Positions 33,463 to 46,625 of a DNA stretch of 64,000 bases are shown in pieces. The first letter of the stretch is position 1. Every line of letters begins with the position of its first letter. This stretch comes from Fremontodendron californicum (taxonomy: Eukaryota > Streptophyta > Magnoliopsida > Malvales > Malvaceae): positions 2,175,001 to 2,239,000 of the forward strand of contig JAULJL010000027.1 of assembly GCA_030761205.1 (NCBI GenBank), given 5' to 3'. The notes beneath the pieces are model-generated. The model was given only the letters and a program-made list of their open reading frames with translations, made no database searches and was not told where the DNA came from. The position numbers and the translations under genes were made by a program.

Positions 33463-34093
33463 ACATTCGGCCTGCATCTGGCTTGGTTTATGTGGGAGTG
33501 CGACAGCGCAAGCCGCAAAGCAGTTGCTTACTTCCTCATCAACCATGACGAACTGCACTGGCAGTTTGATTTTCCAAACATTTTTCGGATCAGTCGCTTC
33601 ATTTCACGACAGCGAATTGTAAGCTACTTCTAGTTCTTTCTCTTAAATATGCCTTTGAAGACGATTCTATTTTTTTTTTGTTTACCGTTAAATTTGTTGG
33701 TAATCTGGTTTCTCATGCGTGATTATTTAGCCAATCAATCTTCTAGTTTCCACCCACCAAATGTTCGATAAAATGATCACGCTAGCAATTCAATGCATAA
33801 ACAGTTAATTATTGCATATAACATTTCCTATATATGGTTTGTTCAATAAATTTTAGAGACACCCATTTGAGTATATTGGGATGATAAATTTAAGGACAAA
33901 ATTTTCTGTTATATATTCGTTATTTAGTTTAAAATTAAATATATACTCTCCTCGTACATGTTTGTTTAACTTCTAAATCTGAATCTCGTGTAGGTGTGTC
34001 TGTGTGTTGCAAATTAGGATTGAAGCATGTCATGTGATACTGGCATTCTTCGAATTTGGGTCAATGTACTGTTAACATAGAGAGTTAACTATA

Positions 34094-35171
34094 ATGGGTG
34101 CCAAGATTGCGTTTAAATGGTCGAAAAATACCACTCCTTCCTGCACTTAATAAAATCAGAGAGGAACATAGACAAGGCTGGGCTCTTGCTATATTTGATT
34201 CATCAACAGCCGAGTATGCCAAAGGTTTTTGTCATGATCACAGCACTTTTGGTGTTATGATCTCTAAATTATTGTCAGCCAACAAATTTGGACCAGCGGA
34301 AGATCTCCTTGATAGAATGAAGGTGGAAAAGTGTGATATAAGGGAAGATATATTATTCCTTTATATTTGTAGAGGCTTTGGAAGGGTTCATAGGCCATTG
34401 TATGGCACCAGGGTTTTTGATAAGATGAAGGAATTCCAATGTGAACCTAGTAAAAAAATCTTTATATTACTGTGTTTGATATTCTGCTTGAAGAGAACCA
34501 GTTAAAGATAGTCTTGAGGTTTTACAGGCATATGAGAGAAGTAGGTGTTCCAATTAGTGTTGCCTCTCTTAATATTTTAATTAACTGCAAGAACAGTGGA
34601 ACCATGGATCCTGCTCTTCATATATTTCATGAGATGCCTAATCGTGGGTGTCCTCCAGATTCTTATACTTAAGGGACTTTGATTAATGGGTTGTGTAGAT
34701 TTGGAAAGATTACTGAAGCAAAGGAGTTATTTGAAGAGATGAAAATGAGAGATTGTTCTCCTTCTGGTGTTACATATTCCTCCTTGGTACTTAAGGGACC
34801 TTGCCAAACCAATTAACTTGGGGTCTTCATGTTAGGATTTATAATTTGGTGGTCCAAGGTCTTTGTACCAAGAGTGATTTAAGTCGAGCTTTCCAATTGT
34901 ATCTAAGCATGAGGACTAGGGCCATCTCTGTTGAGACTGGGACTTTTGAGACTTATGAAATCTTTTTGTTAGAAAGGAGACCTCCATAAAGATGCTCGCA
35001 TTGTTGATGAAATGGTGATTGTGGTGTATTCCAGAAGAGGGAGAATGGAATATGCTTCTTGGTGCATTTTGGGACGAAATAATGGTCCAAGAAGCTGTTG
35101 AATTGTTTCAGGTTGAGCTGATGAGTGAATTTGCTGAACCTGACATGGAAATTCAAGATGAAGCTTTTTGA
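34094..35171 (+). pseudogene. Pentatricopeptide-repeat (PPR) protein pseudogene, At5g46100-like
   Basis: The original start is visible at the ATG at 34094 (MGAKIAFKWSKN), but the frame shifts within about 40 bases. The next frame carries HDHSTFGVMISKLLSANKF and a KVEKCDIREDILF segment. Another shift occurs near 34470-34500, followed by PPR motifs (ASLNILINCKN; LFEEMKMRDCSPSGVTYSSL). A TAA at 34670-34672 sits where a Tyr is expected in SYTYGTL. About 150 codons that should follow VTYSSL are missing; the sequence jumps near 34795 to the C-terminal part (NQLTWGLHVRIYNLVVQGLC), again in a new frame. At least one further shift precedes the final stop at 35169-35171. Family proteins have about 470 residues and bind organelle RNA. 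Identification rests on the motifs and on the position between TPT and DMP genes, the same as I recall for Arabidopsis At5g46100. Confidence 0.85.
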
Positions 35172-35723
35172 TTCGGTATGCAAGTATGGGTCTTATACTT
35201 CCATTATTCTAATTACATAGTATTTCTGATTTAGCCTTACCTTCTAATCTGACTTGATTACTTTGCACTTAACATGTGTTTGTCTCCTCAATTACTTGGA
35301 TTACTTATATGATAAACCATTCCTTTTCTCTTTTCCTACAATGACAAAATTGAGCAACTCTTGTTTGCTGTCAGATTTTCACTTCATTGTTCATTTACTT
35401 GCTTATTTACTTTGAGTTTTTATGCAACTGTTGATGTCTCTGAATTCTGAATTCTGAACCATGTATTATAGTTTGTTACTTTCCTTACTGGGAACTAATA
35501 CTGGGATCATTCTGATAGATTTCAAGTTTATTTAGCAATTGGATCTTCAAGTGCTTGAAGAGGTTCAAGCTGACTAAGACTATAATGATATAACAAGAAG
35601 TGGTCTCATCATCTGCACTTGAAGAGATCAGGAGTGAAGGATGATGAGTACATTGTTATTCGAAGAGTTTTACGACTTTGGAAACATAGGGGTATTTATA
35701 TCTCATACCAAAAGGGGAAAATG
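35172..35723. other. Interval between the PPR pseudogene and the DMP gene
   Basis: No further coding sequence is visible. The left part may be former 3' UTR of the PPR gene and the right part (about 35600-35723) is 3' UTR of the minus-strand DMP gene. Confidence 0.5.
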
Positions 35724-36362
35724 TTAATTTGCGGACAGGGGGAAGCCAATTCCATGACGTGTGGTAGGAAAGACAACAAACAACATACTGCAGAAAACGC
35801 CTATCCCAACTGGCAATGCTGTGAGGATCTCCTGAGCCTGAGCTGATGGTGTTGGGTAAAAGCAACTTACGACATTCTGATCAAATAGTGCCACAGCTGC
35901 AAATACTAGTATTGACATGAAGGCATGGATGAAATCTATAAAACGCAGTTGGTATTTTGCGGCAATTTCCGGTGGAAGAGTGACTGAACCATCAATGACC
36001 CACAACCCATAAAATGTGGCCAAGCCATAACAGACATTGCCGTTCTTGTCTCTGAAACTATCTGTGAAGCTCGTCAGGAAACACGATAATCCACAAAGCA
36101 CTATGAGGCCAGCCGTCATGGACCGACAGACCGAGTCACAGTTGCCTTGGTTTGTGAATATGGGCGAGAGAAGTTGGAATGTGAGAACAGTTCCGGTGGG
36201 TAATAGATTAGCCAAATGTGCTGTGCTTTGAAATGTTTGACTGATTGCCTTCTGTATGAGGCTTTTCTTTTCAGTTTCGGATACAGGCAAATCTTGCAGG
36301 AGGAGGGGTACTTTTTGTTCACCATGTTCATGAGATTCTTCACCTTGCACCTTAATCTCCAT
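35724..36362 (-). CDS. DMP family membrane protein (DUF679)
   Basis: A single-exon gene of 212 residues, the usual length and structure for the DMP (DUF679 domain membrane protein) family. After a hydrophilic N terminus with a dileucine-type PLLLQDLP segment (19-26), the DUF679 region begins at about residue 36 (IQKAISQTFQSTAHLANLLP). Four hydrophobic segments follow, at about 55-70, 82-100, 143-160 and 178-198. A GNVCYGLATFYGLWVIDG motif lies at 108-125 and the conserved PTTRHGIGFP at 199-208. DMP proteins sit in the tonoplast, ER or plasma membrane and are linked to membrane remodelling and senescence; DMP8/9 act in sperm. Nothing here assigns it to that sperm clade. The start at 36362 is the first ATG in frame and gives the usual N terminus. 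Confidence 0.93.
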   Translation of the reverse strand: MEIKVQGEESHEHGEQKVPLLLQDLPVSETEKKSLIQKAISQTFQSTAHLANLLPTGTVLTFQLLSPIFTNQGNCDSVCRSMTAGLIVLCGLSCFLTSFTDSFRDKNGNVCYGLATFYGLWVIDGSVTLPPEIAAKYQLRFIDFIHAFMSILVFAAVALFDQNVVSCFYPTPSAQAQEILTALPVGIGVFCSMLFVVFPTTRHGIGFPLSAN

Positions 36363-37399
36363 AACTAAAGTTTTCTCAATTCTCTTTTCCTGTTACTTTG
36401 TTCTCACATTGGCTGGTATTCAGAGGTTTCTGCTGAGCAACTGTATTTATAGAGATTGAACTTAGACATATTTTTGAGTGGAGGTAAAGGGAGGGAAGAG
36501 AATGAAGTGATGCCTTGCAAGGAAAAGAAACCAAAATATAGAAAAAAGCAATCTTCCACCATCCCAGAATTGGAGTTTTGATTCCATGTCGGTTAGTTCA
36601 AAATTTTACTTGGATAAAGTTAAGAAGAGTGGCTAATGTCCTTGTATTCATCATGACCGTTATGAAACCAAGCTTGTAAGACGTTGTACCAAAACAGAGA
36701 GATTTTGCGTTGGGTTTCTACTAGCCAACTTTAACGAGTAAGTTCGATTCCATCGAGAAAGTAAGTCTGTTGCTTATGGCAAAACCCCATATGTCACTTC
36801 TTTTGCTGAGACGCAATACATGTGAACTGGCTGCCTTCTTCTATGGGGAACTAACTTCCCATTTATCAATTGTTTTTTATTTTAATGCTTGTTTTAGAGG
36901 CTGCTATTTCTGCACTTTCAAGCTTCTTATTCTTTTTTTGCCCAAAATCTATTTGCAAAAAAGGAAATGAATAGAGCCATCGCTTGCACGTCATAACTAC
37001 AGATCAATGGGGGGATTCGTGATGTGCGCTTCTGGGGTGGACGCAAATCCTGCTTAATGCAAGTGTAACTAATTCATAATCTGATAATTAACTGAAAATA
37101 TTTCAGCATTTTTTCTGGTTAAACATAAGGATTATTTATAATTAGTAAGTTTTAGTCGGATATCTTTTATGAAGTTTGGTAAGGATACACAAACTTTTAC
37201 AGGATGCCAGGTGACCGACCTTAATACCTGAATGAGGGCAGTTCTTGTTTGTTCATCCTTTATATTTAAAGACCCAAACCCTTTTTTCCTTTATTTCCCA
37301 AACAAAGGCATTTTGAAAGGCTTTTCTGTGGAATTAAAAAAAAGTCTCTAAAACGAAAAGAAACTTCCCATCAAACCAGTTTAGGCTTAGTGCTTCTCG
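36363..37399. other. DMP promoter and intergenic sequence
   Basis: This is the 5' flank of the minus-strand DMP gene. No other gene is supported; the open frame at about 36770-36970 has no family resemblance. Confidence 0.5.
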
Positions 37400-37407
37400 A
37401 TTTTAGC

Positions 37408-37905
37408 TAGGGATGGCAATGGAGCGGGACGGGGGCGGATTTTGCAGTATCCGCCCCCGCCCCGCCATTGTACTGCTCCGCGCCCCGCCCCGCCCCGCTC
37501 CGCCATGGATGTTGAAATTTCAATACCACTACCACCTCCATGGATGTCGGTTACATCCATAACCGCCCCGCCCCGCTCCGCCCCATTTGATATTTATTAA
37601 TTATTTTTATTTTTTTTCAAATAATAAAGCATTTTAAAAATAAATTAAATATAAACATAAAAATAATAAGTTTAATTATATTATTTTATTATTCATTTAA
37701 AAGCTAAATATGTAAGGGTAAAATTGTAATTTCACTATTCGGGGCGGGGCGGTGCGGAGCAGGCAATTACCACAACTGCTCCATCCCCGCCTTTCAGACA
37801 AAAAAAACCGCCCCGCCCCGCCTCCATTGTTCAAAAAAAAAAACCTCTCCATTCGGATCGGATCGGTTCGAAATCCATCGGTCGGATCGGGTTTTGCCAT
37901 CCCTA
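37408..37905 (+). mobile_element. Non-autonomous hAT-type element (MITE), copy 1
   Basis: The element is 498 bases. It begins TAGGGATGGCAA (37408-37419) and ends TTGCCATCCCTA (37894-37905), a perfect 12-base terminal inverted repeat. It is flanked by the same 8 bases, ATTTTAGC, at 37400-37407 and 37906-37913. An 8-base duplication with short inverted ends is the hallmark of the hAT superfamily. Subterminal regions on both sides are rich in GGGGCGGGGCGG/CCGCCCCGCC words, and the middle is A/T-rich. There is no transposase. Perfect ends and duplication point to recent insertion. Confidence 0.92.
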
Positions 37906-38382
37906 ATTTTAGCACTTGTTTTTTAAGGAAGTAAGGTCCGGTACTCCTGTCCTGTCTTGGTAGGTTTAATTATTGCAATTTTTCTAATGGGATTTGTATT
38001 TGATAATTGGAGGAAGATCTCAACCTCTTTGATTTTTTTGTTTAAGCTTTAAGCTAAGCAACCAAGCTGTGTGAAGTAACGAATTGCTTAAAAGGATAAG
38101 AACGTCGGCTGATCAGCAAATATTTCATTCAATCTGGACTAACCTAAAAGAGGGCCTGGTTCATCAATTTCCAACCCAAGTCTAAAACAATAGACAAAAG
38201 GGATGGCAGCTAGCCCATTTACAAGAACCAACCAACAACAATGAAACTACTTCATTTTCCATCTCTGTTTAGGACCAAAAGGTTAAGATATCGAGCCCAG
38301 AGTCGATGTAATTCAACCATACCATACATAATCCCAGTCTTAAATGAAAAGTGAAAACTTATACCTAAGCTAAGAATATTAT

Positions 38383-38553
38383 AGATTTATATTTGATGCA
38401 GTGTATAAATTTATATACTCAGTGAAATAAATGATGTCGCCTTATTAAAAATAAAGTTATCTGTATTTATTTTTAAATTTTTTAATGAGATGTCCTCATC
38501 TGATCCACTGACTGTATAAATTTATACACTGTTAATGCATCAAATATAAATCC
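38383..38553 (+). mobile_element. Non-autonomous Mutator-type element (MITE), copy 1
   Basis: The element is 171 bases. It begins AGATTTATATTTGATGCA and ends with the near-perfect reverse complement TGCATCAAATATAAATCC (17 of 18). The inverted match continues into GTGTATAAATTTATA words on both sides. Flanks carry a 9-base direct duplication, GAATATTAT (38374-38382 and 38554-38562), the size made by Mutator-like transposases. There is no coding capacity. A second copy lies at 60994-61157. Confidence 0.88.
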
Positions 38554-41500
38554 GAATATTATTGCCTTCTTTTATGGCAAATAGAATACAAAAGTTTTTT
38601 GGTATTATTAAATTAAGCAAGTAGATGAACTCTATATAATTAGTAGGTAAACTGGCCATATCTGTAGGCTATTAGGTCAAGTTTAGATGATGACTACAAA
38701 TTCATTCTGTTTATCCAACTTCTAGCTTGAAAGAAGCCTTTCAATTTTCAACAATATCAAGTAAATTAAAGCACGTGAAAAAAGATTCCTCATTTTTTAT
38801 GGTTCACAATTTGTGATCTATTACTATAAAATATAATGCATACTTATGAACTTTAGGATAGTAACTACATTAAAATATATAGGAAAAAAAAGATGCATAG
38901 GTTTGGATTTTCGAAATTAAAAGTTGGTTGAAAGTGAAATGTTTTAGATTAATTAGACAGAGGTGTTAATTTTATTTACCCAACCTTGATTGTTATAAAG
39001 GATTTTGTTAACGAGAATATTAAAGACATTTTTTAAACTTAGTTATAATATTATCTATAGTATTAATTTTATATTAAATATTATAGTTAATAATTTTATT
39101 TATAATTTTTAATATGTTAAATAAAAATATTATTTAGTATAATAATTTTAAAAAATATTTTTAAAATATTTTAGCAAAATATTTAATTAAAAATTTAGTC
39201 GAATTACTTAGATGTTTAAGTCTTGCATGTTGCACAAGTAATCAATTTTTTTTTCTGGGTTTTCGAATGCTGTCGTAAATAGCAATTTCTCGACTTTTGC
39301 TCCATTCACAATATTAATTTAAAGATTTTGTTAACAAATACCTTTAGGATATTTGTTAAAGTTAATTAATTTACTATTTAAGATAATATTTTATATTAAA
39401 TATAATAATTAATAATTAATTTGATAAATTTTAATACATTGAAAATAATAATTAACTTATCTAATATAACAACTTTAAACAATATATACCTTAAAAAACT
39501 AGTAAGCAAAACCCTTAATTTAATTTTAATCCACGTGGCTATGCACCAAAATTTCAATTATTATGCCATAAATGCGATGACTACAAATTAAGAGTTAGAT
39601 AGAAACACATTAAGCCATGCTTCTTGCGTGCTTTGGGTGCCTATAATCTAGGGTTTGACTCAATTATCATGCATATAGCATCATATGTTAATTAGATTAA
39701 TAAGAATAATGAAGATACCTAAAATACATTTTAGCAATAAAACAGAAAAAAAGTGTTTGAATTTGATAAACAACCCCAACCTTATCCTTGATTAAAGGTT
39801 ACATTAATGTAATAAGCAATCACTCTATGTTAGAATGAGAACATGCTAATAAGTTTTATGTTTTAATTGAAAAATAACGATCATAATCAAATATTACATC
39901 TTTTTATCAGTGAAAGAAGGCTTCATCGATCGCTAGTATATATTATAAATTAATCATTGTTATTACAATTTTCATATATATAAGATTCAATATCCAAAGG
40001 GTTGTGAGCTCAGCCTGAATATTGGCCCTTCCCATGAGGGACGATGAAGGCAGGATGCATGCCAACTTGATCAGTTTTTGTGACATCAAAAGTTTTATAT
40101 TACACTTTAGCTCTTCTCATTACCATATGTAATTGAACATGATTGACAGCAAAAAAGACAAGGGAGGCTTCATTATGAAGAGATTTTTAGCCTCCCATAA
40201 GCAAAAGAAATGGTTAATTAGGTGGTGGTGAAATTGGCAAATGAATTTTTTTTTCTTAACCAAATGTTGACCAAAAGCTAATTAGTGACAACCATTTTAA
40301 TTTGTTTACAAATTGCTCAAAGATTATTCTTTATCAATAAATGTATATTTATCCATTTTTGCCAGATTAATGAATTATTTTAGTAGGGGAATATCCTTGA
40401 GAGATTAGAATGCAGAATCTTGGTCCAAAATGGTTAGGTAGCTGTCTGCAAGCTAGAGCTTGGAAATTGCCTATAATCTATTTTAGTAAGGGAATTGATT
40501 CCAGGATTACTTAATCTATCATAAATGCCATTAAATCAAGAAAAAAAGTTGTTCTCTTTTGGTGCGGGCCATTAGGCAATCATTCGAATGTTGAGTTTAT
40601 ATTTACCATTAAATTAGCAACTTCCACACCCACCTCTAAGATTACTTTGCTTATCATCATGTGGCTGCTTCGTAACTGATAATGAGAAGAAGCCATGCAT
40701 GAAAACCCTGGGGCTTCAAATCCAAACTTTTTCTCTTTCTTTTTTATATAATTTTTAAATTGATAAGTATATTTGCCAATCTACTGATTCATATTTTGGT
40801 TTGTATATTTCATTAACAAGTATTAGCTAGAAATTAAGGAGGGGGGGGAATAATCATCATGAATTCCAACATTGGTTATTACTTCTAATATGTTTTCAAG
40901 ATGCACAAATAATAACAATCAAAATGGACCCTAAATTATAACTTTGTTTCCTTCTAAGCTAGCTTTAGGATAAAATTACATGAGAAGTCGTCAATGTCTA
41001 AACTCTGTTGTAGTTTTTTTTTTTTATGCAAAAGAGGTCATAATATGGAGATAAAAAAAAAAAAATTGCAGATGTTGAAATTCGAACTTCAAACTTGTTG
41101 GATGCTCTTAAGGGTGGCTGGCTTAAATTGTCAATGTCTAAGCTCAATTGTTTTTTGCTCTATAGTGTTTGATTATTGCTTCGGTTCTACCAAAAACTAA
41201 AGAAATAAAAGATGTCATATTAGTGGTTAGCTGATATATTCTGTCTAATAGTAACCCTTAAAATCTCTTTTCTTGCTCAACCATGTTCTAACAGCACAAA
41301 AGATTTTCCTTCTCAATTACTCCAATCATGAGAGAGAGAGAGAGACGAGAAAGTTTAAAAGGCTAATTTTGTGATGATGAACTTTCTCAATTTGAAATGA
41401 GAAAAAGTCACTCTTTTTGCAAACAACTCATTGGGGGTAGCCAGGTTGCACAAACAAGTATGGTGGTGAAGGAATTTCTTTTACAACCCCAATAATTGAA

Positions 41501-42835
41501 AGCTAGAACCTTTTTCTTCCATGGTTTCCCCCTCCCTCTCCAATTTCTGGTACTAATTGATTAGCTACCTGACCTTTTCCCTCAAATTTAGGTGATCTGC
41601 TTGGGAAAACTCTCAATGATGACCTAGCCATGACCTCACTTTTTACAAAGGCTAAAAATTAAAATACTACCTTACAAACAATAGAATTGCCTTTCTTTGA
41701 GTACTATGTTTCACTCCTTTACCCCCCCCCCTCCCTTTTTTTTTTTTCTTTTTTAAATTATCACCATCTTATAGCATTATATTTTGAATAATTTTATAGA
41801 TTTCAAAAATGGGTCACAAGCTGAAATAAAACAATAGAAAATAATTTTCTCCTATAAGAAAATCTTAGTATGATTGTATTGCATAATGCACACACCAATT
41901 TCATCTTTTGTCTTATATTATTTTGTATACAATCTTAAACTAATTGTTCCTACTTTCCTTTCCTAGCCTAGCTTAGAAATTAGCCTATTTCAACAGTATA
42001 GATATATTCTTGCCCACTGCCTCAACCTGTTTTAACCTGATATCCAGGCAATATATTCACTCATATGAAAACTATAGAAGAGTAGAAACAAAAAGAGGAA
42101 AAGAAACTGTATATATAACAACAATGGTCAGGAATATGCAGGACTTGCAACTTCAAAATTAATGTGCCATCCTTCCTTGTTTCATTGCTTTCTCGTATAA
42201 ACGGACAAAACTTTGAGTTATCCAGTGACCCAAATCTAGAACATGGCTTGTTTTTTTAGCAAATCCTCCTCCTTTGTATGATTCTTTTACATGACATGGT
42301 TTGCCAGTTAAGAAGCAGAAAAGAGGCAGTCACTAACAACAAAATCCGAAGAAAAAAATTTACAAATAATTGGTATGTGTCAGTTATTTGTCCGTCTATA
42401 AAGAAAAGATTTTTGGCTCTTTCGATTATCTACTTATCATAAATTCTATCTTTTCTGTAGCAAAAGGAAGATAAAAAAGAACAAAAACAAAGATAAATAG
42501 GCCTAATTAAAAGCCTTCCTCAACCTCAAGTCTTTGCCACAAAGTTTTTTATTAACTAGAAGGTCCTACAAGAACCAAAAATTAAGGCATTAATCGAGTT
42601 ATCTGTTCAATTCTAATAATTTTTGATGTCCTCTTCATTTTGAACAATAATTTGGATTAAAATTTTGCCATTTAAAGTAGAATTAGAAACAGATTTTGTA
42701 TGATTAATTGAGCACGTTTATAAAATAATCAACTAAATTACAGTGGTGATAATCCAAGTTCTTTGTATTCAGGTTGTTGGAATTTTATTGGTTAACATGG
42801 GGTCCTTAGTAAATCTATTTAAGGATCTGATTATC

Positions 42836-43060
42836 CGTTCGGCTCGGCCTGGATAAGCATTTTTTTCATTTCGGGCCGGTTCGGCTCAAGTTACTATTTA
42901 TTAATAAAATTTTCATTTAAATTTAATTGTAAAAATTTAAAAATTAAAAAAATAATAAAAAATTAAACAGTGATTCGAGCTTGTGAGTCGGTCCGGGCCC
43001 GACTTGAATAAAGATTGTAGAAAAAATCCAGGCTATGGTCCGATCTGTGAACAGTTCTAA
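42836..43060. repeat. Degenerate dispersed-repeat fragment with G/C-rich ends
   Basis: A CCGTTCGGCTCGGCCTGG block on the left and a GAGTCGGTCCGGGCCCGA block on the right enclose an A/T-rich core. The G/C-rich ends in inverted layout suggest an old non-autonomous element. Exact ends are not resolved. Confidence 0.3.
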
Positions 43061-46000
43061 TCCTCTGCCTCGAGTTGAATAGTAAAATCTTTCATTTTAT
43101 AAGTCTCGTGATAAACATGTGGAACTGCATTAGCATTTTGAATGAGGTCTATAATTCATGATTATACCATTCTTATTGTGATTGTATTGAAATCATGAAC
43201 ATCTCAAACACATATGGACTTCATCTATTAATCATTGCTAGAAACCATGATCCTTAATTTATTCTTACTCATAAATGAGAGGTTTTGAACAAATGTTAAT
43301 CTTGCTTTAGCAGCAACCAATCTTATTAGCCAGTTTAGTGGTTTGCCCTTAGTCAACTACAATATATATTTTGATCACTAATTTTCCTTCAATTCACAAA
43401 AGAAATCATGTGTTTGGATTTGGACCACCTTTTTTTTTTTTTACTTTTAATTCATCTACATGCAAGATTCATCATTAGCGTGAGAAGAACTGGTCATTTG
43501 CAGTTGGTTTCAGACTAAACATGTTTACTGCTGATATGAGTTAATAATTAGCAGTGGAAAATAAGTTCCTTTTTCAGTTAAAAAAAGTGGTATAGAAATA
43601 TATCGCTTGCTTTTGAATAAAAAGAATCAAGAAAATCTCATACAGTTGGTCCTCACTGACTCAAGAATATGCTCAACCACGTTCTTATAATGAAATAAAA
43701 ACCAAAAGAACAAAAACAAAAAAAAAAATCTTTTCTCTATCTTTCCAAGTAGACCACCCTCTAATCATTCATAAGTAGTGCAAGAAAGGAGTTTCAAGTT
43801 TGTACCAAAAGAAGAGAAAGTTAGAATGAAGATGGCAAAATTTTTGGCATAACAGATGCAAAGCTTCTTTTTGCTACAAAAAAGGGATTGAAAAAAGAAA
43901 AGTTGGGGAATGGTGGGAATGGAAGAAATGTAGAATTGAAGCATAAGAGGACAATTATGATTGTGGTTTGTAAGAACAGATCTCAAATGGATTGGAGCCA
44001 CCATTGCCCTTTTACTAATCTTTTGCATATTTTATCAACCTTATTATAATGAACCAAAAGCATATACTTCCCTCAAAGTTTGTAAAAGGACTTGATTTTT
44101 GGTCCCACACTCAAATCTTGGCTAATGGCTTAATGGGTCCATAAAAAAAAAGGTTCCCCAATCTTTTAAAAAGAGTTGTGGGTTGTCATGGGGTTAACTA
44201 ACAGTTTTTGCACTAGCTAGGGGTGTATTTTTTTGTACTAATTCTTTTGTTTTTGTAATTTTTAATTCCCAAACAAGACTGGATCATCATTGAAAAAAAA
44301 GGAAGCTGTTGTAATCTACATATAAACTAGTTTTGGTTCTTTTGAATTTAAGATTTATACTACTATTTTCACACTTAATTTGATTGAGAGCTGGCATGCA
44401 TGCTTTAGATTAATACATAACCTTTGTTGAGAACTCACTTGCTGAGGCATGTATGTTTCCATTTGCTTTAATGAAGAATATAATTGTATCCCATAAATCA
44501 TTCAAAAAAAAAAAAAAAAAACCCCTTAATATTGTTGGCAAACATTTGATTTGTAACAATTGCTTTGCAGCACATCAACATGACGAGAAGCTGACTTTTG
44601 TACTTTGAAGTACTTTATAAGTGAAATCAGCCAAGTCATTGAGAGAGTGCTGTCTCTCCTGTTTTTAGGTCTCCATGACAACCATTTCTTTTTTGAATCA
44701 TAGCAATCTCACGTTTTATCCTCAAGGAGACATCGATTTGATCGTCTTCAAAGTTTGATGTCAACGGATGAAATTTATGAAAAAAAAAAAAAAATCTAGT
44801 CCTATTAATTGTGTACCCTTTTTTTAATAGTAATCTCACATTTTTTTTTCCTTCAAAATGCCATTGCCATAATTAGTGTAAGCCTAATTTCCCCAACTTT
44901 AACATGGTCTTGTCGACAAGATTATGTGCTTGCCTCCGATCTTATCTCTCTTAGATCTTCCAACAAAGCATGAACAAATTTTTATCTTTCTTGAAACATG
45001 TCAATTTTGACACTTAATTAATGCTTCATTTGAATGACCGATAAAGATCCAGTTCAAACGGCATGGATGACGCGTAGCTAAAGTATCGTAAGTGAAGGCT
45101 ATAACACATACAAATTAAGAAGAACGTAAAAATCTGGTAGCTAAAAGTATCATAAGTGAATGCTAAGAGGTACAGTACTTGGTGACAGCAAAAGAATTGG
45201 AGCTCATTACTATATCGATCTTTTTGTGTAAGAAAGTAGGCACGCTCTTCATTATTGAACAAAAACCACAAAAATTAAATTGTCTTAACTAATTGTAAGA
45301 ATTGCATATTTATGAGCTTGAACCATATGATCAGTGATCAGTGATCAATGAATGATATTGATGTTGTTCATAAACCTTTGAGCAAAACTAGACAATTCCA
45401 CCGTAAATGGTCTCATAAAAAGTTCAGCAAACGTTTCTCTTGCTTATTTGTTTGAATTCAATAATGTACATTTTATTAAAAGCAAAAAGAGAGAAAAAAG
45501 TAGTGCTTAAATTTTGACCATAATCATGAGCTTTACAAATTGCTCTAGAATAGCATGCAATTTTGATGATTTTTCATCAATTATTATCATCCCAATTATG
45601 AACCATACTTTTTTCTTTTTTCTTTTATCCCTTCCCTTCTAAACAACCTGCAAACTACAATCTCTAACTTAAAAAAAAAAAAAAAAAAACAAAAACAGGG
45701 CCATGATTTTGCAGGATCATCCTCGAACATCAGAATGACAAAAGAATGATCGCCTAGATTCAAGGGGCAGACACATTTGATTGTCCATCTAATTATAGGG
45801 ATAAAATCTCCTGGTAAAAGAAACATGCTAGAGTTATTATTGTCATGCTTTAGCCAAAAGCTTTTGAAGCCCATTTCCCAGCAACTCTGATGCCTCTTTC
45901 TCACGCGGGGTGACTTGTCAATGTCATCATCCTTAATATATAGTCCCACCTAACTTATTCTTTTTAACAGTTTCCAAGTTAATATTCTTCTCAATTTCCC

Positions 46001-46424
46001 CATTTTATAAGGAAATTTAGAAATTGTAAAAAAAAAAAAAAGTGTATATAATATATTGTTCTAGAAATAATTGTAATGGGACCCAAAAGAAGAAGGGTTG
46101 GGGAAAAAAAGCTGACTTGATTTTTTTATTGTGAATTACTATCAATCATGGATGATAATATCTAAAATTGTTTGGCTTTTAATTGCATGAAAAATGGTGT
46201 GTTCATGTGTGGGCTAGCCAAGCATTGGGACCCTTTGTTCTTGATGTGTATGGGACAACCACCTACATGGGACCCTAATCCCCTTAAATGTTAAATAGAA
46301 AATCCATGCTTGACCTACTTAAGGACCATGATTCAAAACATAGAGCAATCCTGTTCGTCCATGTAGTAGATCGATTCCTCCGATCTTTTCTCCCTCTTTC
46401 TCGTCAAAATTAGATCCGATGATG

Positions 46425-46625
46425 CTGGATACAACACGAACACGATACGAAAAAAATAATTTAAACACGACATGAAAAAAAAATACGGACACGACACGAA
46501 TACACGAATATATCAAATTTTATATAACATAATTTATTAACACATCAAAATTTATACAAATATAAAACATAATTATGACATAAAAAATACACAAGCACTA
46601 CATGAATACACGAATTATCAAATCT
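46425..46625. repeat. Degenerate repeat rich in ACACGA words
   Basis: Several ACACGAACACGATACGA and ACGGACACGACACGAATACACGAA words occur on the left, with ATGAATACACGAATTATC near the right end. Such clusters recur as dispersed repeats in many plant genomes. Ends are not resolved. Confidence 0.3.

Noticed and set aside
33319..33622. Overlapping open frames on both strands before the PPR relic
   Set aside because: No family resemblance; a locally G/C-richer promoter or 5' UTR explains them.
35619..35846. Plus-strand open frame over the DMP gene end
   Set aside because: It overlaps the 3' end of the DMP coding sequence on the opposite strand and has no resemblance to any family.
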